Origin: Bacillota bacterium
Lineage (GTDB): Bacteria > Bacillota > Clostridia > Lachnospirales > Lachnospiraceae
Assembly (NCBI GenBank): GCA_023424995.1
Contig: JAFADH010000105.1
Location: 1 to 20,996, forward strand
Length of the DNA: 20,996 nucleotides
Reading direction: 5' to 3'
The notes beneath the pieces are model-generated. The model was not told where the DNA came from, did not search any database, and saw nothing but the letters and a program-made list of their open reading frames with translations. The position numbers and the translations under genes were made by a program. Below are positions 7,716 through 15,046 of the stretch, one piece after another; within the stretch, counting starts at the first letter, position 1, and every line of letters starts with the position of its first letter.

Positions 7716-9884
7716 CTATAGATGCAGAATTATCTCCTCGTATATCCCGGCCAGGAATTCCCAGATTCTTTGTGACAATGTTATGAATAACAGTGCCAAG
7801 AACAATATAATTCCCATTCCGACGATGGATAAAATCATTGTTATCAGGTTCTTATTGAAATGATAATCGTGGATTACCATGGAACCGAAGAAGATAAGCC
7901 CTACCGCCCATACATAGGCAAGCGAGACAAAAAAGCTCATGAATTGCACTTCTTCCAAAACCAGGAAATTACTTGCAATGATTACTGGAATGTTTAATAA
8001 AATCATAGGTGTCAGTGAATAACCGGTCATGATGTAGATATCCTTCATGCTGCCCTCACCGTTCATAAGGGTGGTCAGACCCCAGCTTGCCGCACACCAC
8101 AGTACCAGAGGTATCAAAACATTCAGGATGTCATTAACAACATTAATATATTCCACATCTACCGTCCGGAATAAAAAGCCGGTCCCCATGGATTTATAGA
8201 TAAAGGTCAATATCAGGAGGATAACCAGGATGGTTGCCGACCGGACACTTCCTCTTTTCTCCCTTTTAATCTCCCAAAAGCCGTCGAAGGGGTGATAGAT
8301 CACCCTCATGGCATAGAGCAGCTCCGACTTAAGCGTGTGCCTGGTACCCACGGGATACAGCTTCCGGTTCTCCTTCTTCACCCACTTGGTGAACATGATC
8401 CATAAGAAAATAAGGAGGGCGGGTACAAGAATAACCGGCAGGAAATGCTCCTTTACATATTGTGATCTTGCATAACGGAATGCTTTGGAATAGCCCTGCT
8501 TGTCATCAATGATCAGATAGTTCTTTAAGGCTTCCTCATAATTTTTATTCCGCAGATAATTCTTTGCCATTCCCTGATAAGCCAGATCATAGTTTTTATT
8601 CTCCTTCAGCACCTGGGACCAGCAGGCGATGGATTCCTCAAAATCACGGTTCTTATCTGCCAGTATCGCCCTCTCCAGCAGCGCTCCGTATTCGGTCCTC
8701 TTATAAAGAAAGACGGTATCATCCTCCTTATCCAGAACCAGAAGATCGTCTCCCAGATAAGCGATTCCCGATGCCAGCTTGAATACGCCGTCCTGGGAAC
8801 CGGTTCCCCCAAAGGCATAGAGCAGGTCGCCGTTGGAATTATAGGTGAATAAACGGTTATAGGTATCATCAAGAACCGTGTAGATTCCGTTCTCCTTTAC
8901 GGTCACATCCACGATGGAGGAGGCTTCCCACAAATCTCCGCCGGGAGCAAAATTGCCGTTGCGCAGCAGCACATCGTTGCCGTTGGGATTCATTCTCTTA
9001 ACGGTGGCGTTTTCCTTGGCCTTGGATTCCATATAGGCCAGACGGGTGTAGACATCCCCGGAATTGGAGGTCAGCCAGATAAAATCCTCATTATCAATGG
9101 AGATATTGCTGTATACCCTGGGAATGATCTTGGCAATACGCATCTTCTGCTCATCGGTCATGAACAGGGTCCTCAGCCAGTCGAATACGGTTCTTTGAAC
9201 TGACTGGGCTCCGAAGTAGCCGATAAAGTCACCGTTCTCATTTAACTCCAGGATGCCCTGGTTTTCATTTTCATTCATTATGTACATCCGGTTGGCACTG
9301 TCAATTACCAGGGATTTCGGCTTAAAGGAATAATCCGGTCCCAGGATATCAGATTGCGGCGCGGGAAGGCTGCGGACATAATTATAATCCGCATCGAATT
9401 CCACAATACGGCTGTTCTGGGTATCTGCCACGAATAACCGGTCATCTTCCGTGACAAACAGCCCCGTAACTCCGTTCAGCCGGTCGATGCCATATTCATT
9501 CACGCTTCCGTCCGGCATCTCAGCTCCCATGAGCTCCGGATTAATAAACATGGAGAAATCGGTAATCTTCTTAAAGCTTTCATCCAGGATAACTACCCTG
9601 CTGTTCCCGGTATCAGCGATATAGATCCGGTTTCTCTTGTCCACGAAGATATCACTGGCATCCGCCAGGCTTGTGATGCCCAGGGACCTGCCGTCATATT
9701 CGGCTGCCGGTTCAAAGGCATCCGGGCTCTCCAGTGCCCATCCGTCCTTATCATAGGTAAAGGTGGTATAAGGCACCATGGAAGCGGCATGGGCACGGCT
9801 GCCGAATAAGATACAGACCGCGAAGGCGGTAATCAGAATTTTATGTAATTGCGGTTTAAGAATTATTTTAAGCAAATGATCCAC
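7716..9884 (-). CDS. Secreted beta-propeller / TPR / YIP1-type membrane protein
   Basis: This 722-residue multidomain protein starts with a signal peptide (about 1-34, ending RAHA). An NHL-like beta-propeller follows (about 70-400), with blade motifs such as IYIADTGNSRVVILD, LFVADTQNSRIVEFD and RLFTYNSNGDLLYAFGG. A TPR-like helical pair (about 403-470, with AYQGMAKNYLRNKNYEEALK) precedes a membrane helix at about 480-501. The C-terminus (about 515-715) has five more helices in a YIP1-type domain (YHPFDGFWEIKREKRG leading in). The propeller and TPR should be outside. The start is uncertain: GTG at 9884 touches the permease stop codon, while TTG three codons later has a better-placed AGGTGG. 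No catalytic motif is seen; scaffold or sensor for the transporters is my inference. Confidence 0.8.
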   Translation of the reverse strand: MDHLLKIILKPQLHKILITAFAVCILFGSRAHAASMVPYTTFTYDKDGWALESPDAFEPAAEYDGRSLGITSLADASDIFVDKRNRIYIADTGNSRVVILDESFKKITDFSMFINPELMGAEMPDGSVNEYGIDRLNGVTGLFVTEDDRLFVADTQNSRIVEFDADYNYVRSLPAPQSDILGPDYSFKPKSLVIDSANRMYIMNENENQGILELNENGDFIGYFGAQSVQRTVFDWLRTLFMTDEQKMRIAKIIPRVYSNISIDNEDFIWLTSNSGDVYTRLAYMESKAKENATVKRMNPNGNDVLLRNGNFAPGGDLWEASSIVDVTVKENGIYTVLDDTYNRLFTYNSNGDLLYAFGGTGSQDGVFKLASGIAYLGDDLLVLDKEDDTVFLYKRTEYGALLERAILADKNRDFEESIACWSQVLKENKNYDLAYQGMAKNYLRNKNYEEALKNYLIIDDKQGYSKAFRYARSQYVKEHFLPVILVPALLIFLWIMFTKWVKKENRKLYPVGTRHTLKSELLYAMRVIYHPFDGFWEIKREKRGSVRSATILVILLILTFIYKSMGTGFLFRTVDVEYINVVNDILNVLIPLVLWCAASWGLTTLMNGEGSMKDIYIMTGYSLTPMILLNIPVIIASNFLVLEEVQFMSFFVSLAYVWAVGLIFFGSMVIHDYHFNKNLITMILSIVGMGIILFLALLFITLSQRIWEFLAGIYEEIILHL

Positions 9885-10754
9885 CTACTCTTTCATTCCG
9901 GATGCACCCATCGTCTCGACAATATTACTCTGGGTTAAGATAAATACGGAGACTGGAACAATCATCATTACCACTGCGGCTGCTCCCCCTACGCCGGCTC
10001 TGCCGATCCCGCCGGCCAATATCTGGCCCATGGCATAGTTGAAGGTCTTCAGTTCCTCCGAATGGATATACACCGTTCCGCCCATATTCCAGAGATCCCG
10101 GAAGGAAAAGATAATCAGTGTCAGCCAGGCAGGCTTGACCATGGGCATGGCAATATGCCAGAAGTTACTCCACTCGCTGGCTCCGTCGATCCGGGCCGCC
10201 TCCAATACGGTGTCATGCACCATCTGCTCCATGAACTGCTTCATGAGGTATAACCCGAGAGTGGAGCCGAAGGCCGGAATGATCAGGGACCAGTAGGTAT
10301 CCAGCATATGCATCCAGGTCATTACCATAAAGTTCGGAATTGCCGTAACCGCCGCATTGAACAGCAGTGTGATAACAATAATCTTAAACATGATCTTCGA
10401 ACCGGGAAATTGATGCTTCGCCAGTGCATAGGCACACAGGGAAGCCAGAATTACATGCCCCAGGGTTCCGATCACCGAGATCAGGACCGTATTAAACAGA
10501 TACCTGGAAAAAGGCACCACGGAACCGGACAGCACACGGAACAGATCCTGAAAATTCCGCAGAGTAGGATTTCTTACAAAAAAGCGCGGCGGAAATACCC
10601 AGAGCTCATCCAGCGGCTTTAAGGAGGAGGATACGGTATAGATTAACGGGAGCACCATAAATGCGCCCAGCAGGGTTAATATGACGTACACGCCTGCATT
10701 GACTAGTTTTGAACGATTCAGTTGTTTCTTCTTTTTATACTTTTTCAGTTTCAT
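9885..10754 (-). CDS. Carbohydrate ABC transporter permease, MalG type (first system)
   Basis: The 289-residue protein has a lysine-rich cytoplasmic N-terminus, six predicted membrane helices and the EAA loop at about 185 (EAARIDGASEWSNFWHIAMP). It belongs to the CUT1 sugar-importer family and pairs with the MalF-type protein encoded 15 bases upstream. The C-terminus (MGASGMKE) is typical. The ribosome binding site is modest (GAGGGAG about 9 bases before the ATG). Its stop codon directly abuts the GTG of the propeller/YIP1 gene, so those two products are probably translationally coupled. Only about half the helical sequence resembles the second MalG here, so this is a distinct system rather than a recent duplicate. 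Confidence 0.92.
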   Translation of the reverse strand: MKLKKYKKKKQLNRSKLVNAGVYVILTLLGAFMVLPLIYTVSSSLKPLDELWVFPPRFFVRNPTLRNFQDLFRVLSGSVVPFSRYLFNTVLISVIGTLGHVILASLCAYALAKHQFPGSKIMFKIIVITLLFNAAVTAIPNFMVMTWMHMLDTYWSLIIPAFGSTLGLYLMKQFMEQMVHDTVLEAARIDGASEWSNFWHIAMPMVKPAWLTLIIFSFRDLWNMGGTVYIHSEELKTFNYAMGQILAGGIGRAGVGGAAAVVMMIVPVSVFILTQSNIVETMGASGMKE

Positions 10755-10769
10755 GCGCCTGCTCCCTCG

Positions 10770-11735
10770 TTATTCTCCGACCTTGTTCAGTAATTTCTGC
10801 ACAATATAATTAGTTAACAGCATCGCCGCAAAGAGTATCGTTGCAATCGCTGAGGCATAACCCATCTCATACCGGATCCCTCCGTAGTCCTCCAGGTGAT
10901 TCACTATGGTATGGGTGGCATAATCCGTACTTGGAAAGCCCACCAGACCGGTTACCACGGAGCCTATTCCGAAGGCTCCGGAGATGCTCATTACGGCTCC
11001 GAACATCAGCTGGGGACGCATGCTCGGCAGAGTGATGAACCACAGCTCCTGCCACCGGTTCTTCACACCGTCAATGGCTCCGGCCTCATAGAGAGCCTTG
11101 TCGATCCCCTGAAGACCGGCAATAAAAGCCAGGAAGCCGGTTCCCAGTGAGGACCAGAGAACCACCACGATAACCAGGGGCATCATATATTTCTTATCCG
11201 TGAACCAGCGTGCCGGCTCGTCCAGAATTCCCATCTCCATTAAAAGTCCGTTCGCCCAGCCGTTCTGGTCACTGGAGAATAATACGGTCCAGATCAGAAG
11301 CACATTGCCGGACAGGGACGGCGCATAGAACACCACGGTAACCAAGGCTCTGAGCCGGGGCTTCAGATCATTGATGACCCAGGCGATCAAAAGGGCCATG
11401 AAGTAACTGATGGGGCCGGTTACCGCCGCAAGGATGAAGGTGTTCTTGATGGCAAGAATGAACACGTCATCATCCAGAAAGAGCCTCTTATAATTATCCA
11501 GACCGATAAAACGCGGTATCTCCATCATATTAAAATCGGTAAAGCTGAAAAATATGGATATGATTACGGGACATACGGTAAAGATGCAGAATATGATAAA
11601 GTATGGAAGAGCAAAGGCGTAACTGGTGGCGTATTGCTTCATTCTGTCCCGGGTCAGCCTGCTGTTGCGCTTTAACGGCTTATTCACCGGTATCTTGCCT
11701 GTAACGGCATGTGTGGAAACCTCGTTCGCGTTCAT
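10770..11735 (-). CDS. Carbohydrate ABC transporter permease, MalF type (first system)
   Basis: From the chosen start (MNANEVSTHAV) the protein has 321 residues, a 40-residue cytoplasmic N-terminus, six predicted membrane helices and the EAA loop at about 217 (EAGAIDGVKNRWQELWFITLP). The ATG at 11735 has GGAGG 6 bases upstream. An in-frame ATG at 11756 overlaps the previous stop codon and would put the ribosome binding site inside the gene, so I reject it. It lies directly after the giant solute-binding protein gene, its likely partner. The short loop between helices 3 and 4 contrasts with the insertion in the second system's MalF. Confidence 0.92.
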   Translation of the reverse strand: MNANEVSTHAVTGKIPVNKPLKRNSRLTRDRMKQYATSYAFALPYFIIFCIFTVCPVIISIFFSFTDFNMMEIPRFIGLDNYKRLFLDDDVFILAIKNTFILAAVTGPISYFMALLIAWVINDLKPRLRALVTVVFYAPSLSGNVLLIWTVLFSSDQNGWANGLLMEMGILDEPARWFTDKKYMMPLVIVVVLWSSLGTGFLAFIAGLQGIDKALYEAGAIDGVKNRWQELWFITLPSMRPQLMFGAVMSISGAFGIGSVVTGLVGFPSTDYATHTIVNHLEDYGGIRYEMGYASAIATILFAAMLLTNYIVQKLLNKVGE

Positions 11736-11752
11736 ATGAAATCCTCCATCTA

Positions 11753-14665
11753 TCATTCAATCCCAAATTCCTGTCTCTTATGGGTCAGCTCCGCATTGAT
11801 CGGCTCGATATAAGTCTGCAGGGTATCCGCCGCGTCCAGCTTGTCGTTGGCTACCTTGTTAAATGCAAACGTCAGGGTCCTCGCCGTATAATAACCTCCC
11901 GGAACCTCCGGCGTACCCTTCACATATTGCCACTGGTCCAGGATATTCTTTAAATCCCCGGAGGACCAGGACATCATCTGAAGCGCTTCCATGTTGGCAG
12001 TGGGCTGCTTGGCAGCCGCATTGATTACACTTTCCATCTCATTGCCGAAGATGCTCTGAATCTCTGCCGAGGTCCACCACTTTAAAAATTCCCAGGAAGC
12101 CTCCGGAGCCTTGGTATTCTTCATGATCATGGCAGAGGAGCCGGTAGCCGGTATGGTACGGTTGACATTCCCCTTATCATCTATTGTGCCCGGCAGGGAT
12201 ACCATCTCCCAGCTTCCCTTGATCTCCGGGGCAAACAGGGATAATTGGTTATACAGGGTGTAATCCGCTATGGCAAGGGGCATCTCTCCGGAACGGAAAC
12301 GGTTGACAAAATCATACTCCATGGGGAAATCATACAGGGTGTAGTAATTCATCATCCTGGTGAAGGCCAATGCCGCCCCCTGGGAATCCAGATTCGTCCT
12401 CTCCCCGTTATTGAGATAAAGCTCCGTATTGTTTTGATACATGAACATTAATAAGGTGTTCAGATCATGAGGCATGCCGATGGACATATTTTTCTTCTGA
12501 AGCTCGGGGATTATGATGTCAAATGCATTCCAGGTGACCGGTGCCTCAAGCCCCAGCTCATCAAATATATCCGTTCGGTAGAACATCATGTTAAAGCTCT
12601 GGTTTTCCGGCAGCGCATAAGCAGCGCCGTTAAACCGGTACGGTACCATGGCACTTTCATGGAATCTTTTTATCACCTCATTATAATCCTCAAACCCGCT
12701 TAGGTCCGCAACCGCATTACGCACGGCGAAATTGACCGGATCACCGTAAGCATTGGATAAGGATACATCCGGTCCGGTCCCCGACAGTATGGAAGGAAGA
12801 AGCGTCCCGGGGTTGACCAGCTGCAGATCCACAGAGATTCCCGTCTCCGGTGTGAAGCTTGAATTAATCAGGTTTCTCAGTATGGTCTGCTGGTCCCGTC
12901 CGGTGGACATCCATACCTTAATGGAATCGGTGCCTTTCCCATAGCTTTCCTTCGTGGTTCCGATGGAGTCATAATCCATGGTGAAGGAGGACAGAAATAA
13001 TTTTACGGAGAAGGCCAGATTTTCAAAAAAGCCTCCGTTGGCTTTGGGTACCTTTCTCCCTTCCGGAAGCAGGGCGATATAATCCAATTCCAGAGGCTGC
13101 CTGGAGGTGTCCAGAATCCAGGTTCCCAGCGCCGCTATGCTGTCTTTGAAATATTTAAACTTACCTGCAATCTCACCGGTATCCTCCACCATCCGGTGCA
13201 GCAGGAAGGCCATCTTCTCCAGCTGGGAAGCACGCTCTCCCTTGGAGCCGGTCAGCTCTGTCATCCTGTCTACCAGAGCATCCAGCTCCTCTGCCTCCGC
13301 TCTCATATCCTCCAGGGTGCCGGGTATCAGCTTTTCAAAACCATAATCACGGTATTTGTCCGGCGTAGCACCGGTGATCATAAGAACCTTACGGTAGATT
13401 TCATTAAGATTAATTACTACGTTCTGAACCCGGCGGAGCACATCCCCCATATCCCCAAGCACAGCCTCCAGTCCGATCTCATATTCCTTGCCGGCCTCAA
13501 AATAAAACAGATAATCCTCCTCGGCGCCGCCCAGTGCTTTGGTTCCCCAGTCGCTATCATAAAGAAACTTAAGGTTAGCGGCTTCGGCAAAGGGTACTTC
13601 CCCGTTGATCGTAAGCTTTCTGCTGACATAGACACCGGAGTACACATTCTGCCGGAACCTGGCTGCCAGCCGGTACAGGCCGCTTTCCTTCACGGACACC
13701 TTCCAGGACATACGGCTTCCTGCGGTCTGCCAGCGGGTGCCTCCCACCGTATTGAGCACGATGCGGTCTATCTCCTGGGGCTGTGTATAGGAGGAGGATC
13801 TGTCATTCAGGGGATAATTGGACCGTTCCGTCTTTTCATGGATATCCTCCGCCTGGACGTATACGATGTCACCGGCTGCCTGCCGGTAACCCAGTTTGTC
13901 ATATTCTTTCTTCACTTCACTGTAGCTTGCGGCAGGCACCTTATGGTAAAAGCGGAGGCTCTCGATCAATAAGGGCTCCCGTTCCGAAACCAGCCGCAGG
14001 GTATGCCTTCCTGCTTCCAGGTAGAAGGCCAGGGGTTCCGGATAAAAGCCTGAGGTATCCTTTACATCAGCCTCCAGCCACCGCTTTATCTCGGACTGGC
14101 CGGGACGTATGTCATTGCCGTTTAAATCCCGCCTCTCGTCACCATAGACATCCTCCCAGTATCTCGGAAGGTTTATGTACTGTGCTTCCTTATAGGGCAC
14201 CTCACCGTCGATATATAATATCCTCTCAATGGCGCTTCCTTTTCCCTCATACGGGTAGTATCTGATATTGATATTGTACATACCGCTTGCAGGTACATCA
14301 AATTCCCATTCGATATAGCCTTCCTCCGTTGTAAGAACGGAGCTTTTCATTGATCCGTCATAGTTTTGAAGAACCTCAGGGTCCTTATCCGCAGCCGAAT
14401 AATTGATCGCATCGATTACAAATCCGGTATCGGTAAAGGAGCTCCCCTCATGCTTCTGAAGATATGCCTCATAGCTTCCTTCCTCCGCATAGGCTTTTGC
14501 TGCTTCCGGCTGTATATCTCCGGCCGGCTGCACCTCCGGGGTATTACTTTCAACTGCCCTGATTGCAATACTTAAATTTGATATAACTAAAATACTGCAA
14601 AGCATCAATGCTGACATACGTTTCAATAACTTTGACTTTCCGTTAAAACCTCCAAGCTCCGCCAC
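11753..14665 (-). CDS. Giant solute-binding protein with two N-terminal carbohydrate-binding-like domains (first system)
   Basis: At about 970 residues it is twice the usual length. After an N-terminal hydrophobic segment (about 18-38) come two beta-sandwich domains (about 75-240 and 268-420) sharing 'SGMYNINIRYYPY'/'SGLYRLAARFRQ', 'LYIDGEVPY'/'LTINGEVPF' and 'FYLEAGRHTLRL'/'FYFEAGKEYEIGL', so they are internal duplicates resembling CBM6/35-type modules. A helical linker (about 425-525) leads to a family 1 solute-binding domain (about 580-940: SGTGPDVSLSNAYGD, MMFYRTDIFDELGLEAP, ASWEFLKWWTS). There is no lipobox, so the N-terminal helix may be the anchor. I choose GTG at 14665, with GGAGG 8 bases upstream; ATG at 14680 overlaps that site. 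It is the first gene after the promoter. Confidence 0.87.
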   Translation of the reverse strand: MAELGGFNGKSKLLKRMSALMLCSILVISNLSIAIRAVESNTPEVQPAGDIQPEAAKAYAEEGSYEAYLQKHEGSSFTDTGFVIDAINYSAADKDPEVLQNYDGSMKSSVLTTEEGYIEWEFDVPASGMYNINIRYYPYEGKGSAIERILYIDGEVPYKEAQYINLPRYWEDVYGDERRDLNGNDIRPGQSEIKRWLEADVKDTSGFYPEPLAFYLEAGRHTLRLVSEREPLLIESLRFYHKVPAASYSEVKKEYDKLGYRQAAGDIVYVQAEDIHEKTERSNYPLNDRSSSYTQPQEIDRIVLNTVGGTRWQTAGSRMSWKVSVKESGLYRLAARFRQNVYSGVYVSRKLTINGEVPFAEAANLKFLYDSDWGTKALGGAEEDYLFYFEAGKEYEIGLEAVLGDMGDVLRRVQNVVINLNEIYRKVLMITGATPDKYRDYGFEKLIPGTLEDMRAEAEELDALVDRMTELTGSKGERASQLEKMAFLLHRMVEDTGEIAGKFKYFKDSIAALGTWILDTSRQPLELDYIALLPEGRKVPKANGGFFENLAFSVKLFLSSFTMDYDSIGTTKESYGKGTDSIKVWMSTGRDQQTILRNLINSSFTPETGISVDLQLVNPGTLLPSILSGTGPDVSLSNAYGDPVNFAVRNAVADLSGFEDYNEVIKRFHESAMVPYRFNGAAYALPENQSFNMMFYRTDIFDELGLEAPVTWNAFDIIIPELQKKNMSIGMPHDLNTLLMFMYQNNTELYLNNGERTNLDSQGAALAFTRMMNYYTLYDFPMEYDFVNRFRSGEMPLAIADYTLYNQLSLFAPEIKGSWEMVSLPGTIDDKGNVNRTIPATGSSAMIMKNTKAPEASWEFLKWWTSAEIQSIFGNEMESVINAAAKQPTANMEALQMMSWSSGDLKNILDQWQYVKGTPEVPGGYYTARTLTFAFNKVANDKLDAADTLQTYIEPINAELTHKRQEFGIE

Positions 14666-14748
14666 AGCTAAAACCTCCATTATAATATGCTAAATTAGTA
14701 TGCAGAATCGTATTTTTTACTATATTGTCCCATAATATATTTCCAAAC

Positions 14749-14780
14749 ATGATATATCTTATTTATACCTAATATATCAT
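14749..14780. promoter_or_regulatory. Operator-like inverted repeat over the -10 box
   Basis: ATGATATAT (14749-14757) and ATATATCAT (14772-14780) are exact inverted repeats 14 bases apart and include the -10 box (14771-14776). A protein bound here would be expected to block the promoter. The motif AAGATATATCA, read on the minus strand, recurs exactly 140 bases upstream at 14890-14900. Confidence 0.45.
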
Positions 14781-14799
14781 ATTGGACAAATGATGTCAA
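14771..14799 (-). promoter_or_regulatory. Sigma-A-type promoter of the main operon
   Basis: On the minus strand TTGACA (14794-14799) is separated by 17 bases from TATATT (14771-14776). This is a perfect -35 and a 5/6 -10 at optimal spacing, predicting a transcript start near 14764 and a leader of about 100 bases. It is the only strong promoter I see for the ten-gene run below it. Confidence 0.7.
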
Positions 14800-14860
14800 T
14801 GTTATTCACAAAAAAACACATCGATTTATATTATATTTATGCTTTTATACTACATTATGC

Positions 14861-14897
14861 ATATATCAAATCATAAGTATTTTATTATTTGATATAT
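14861..14897. promoter_or_regulatory. Upstream operator-like inverted repeat
   Basis: ATATATCAAAT (14861-14871) and ATTTGATATAT (14887-14897) are perfect 11-bp inverted repeats with a 15-base spacer, about 60-100 bases upstream of the -35 box. The half-site resembles the repeat over the -10 box. An activator site, or an auxiliary operator for DNA looping, is possible (inference). The high AT content raises the chance background. Confidence 0.45.
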
Positions 14898-14970
14898 CTT
14901 ATTGTAATTTTTACTATAATACTTTGATATTTGACATATTGCCCTTCTTTTCCTCCGTTATTTAAAGACA

Positions 14971-15016
14971 GAAAAAAGAGGGTAACTTGGTGCATATAAC
15001 AAGCCCCTCTTTTTTT
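14971..15016 (-). terminator. Rho-independent terminator after the GH38 gene
   Basis: AAAAAAGAGGG on one side pairs with CCCTCTTTTTT on the other, with an inner CTTG/CAAG stem and a U-rich tail in the minus-strand RNA. It begins about 30 bases after the mannosidase stop codon and separates that unit from the promoter of the main operon. The A/T flanks make it look bidirectional, but no plus-strand gene is present to use it. Confidence 0.85.
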
Positions 15017-15046
15017 CAAATTGCATTAAGGAGATATCAGTCAGCT

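Noticed and set aside
3021..11735. The two permease pairs as a recent tandem duplication
   Set aside because: Loop lengths, N-termini and most helix sequences differ clearly; only the family-wide EAA region is closely alike.
13196..13972. Plus-strand ORF of 258 codons inside the giant binding-protein gene
   Set aside because: It lies fully within a strongly supported minus-strand gene, shows odd composition (many His, Cys, Ile and Leu) and has no recognisable motif.
14681..14690. TATAAT directly before the first ATG as a promoter -10 box
   Set aside because: A transcript starting from it would lack the ribosome binding site, and no -35 box stands at proper spacing; the TTGACA/TATATT pair upstream is much better.
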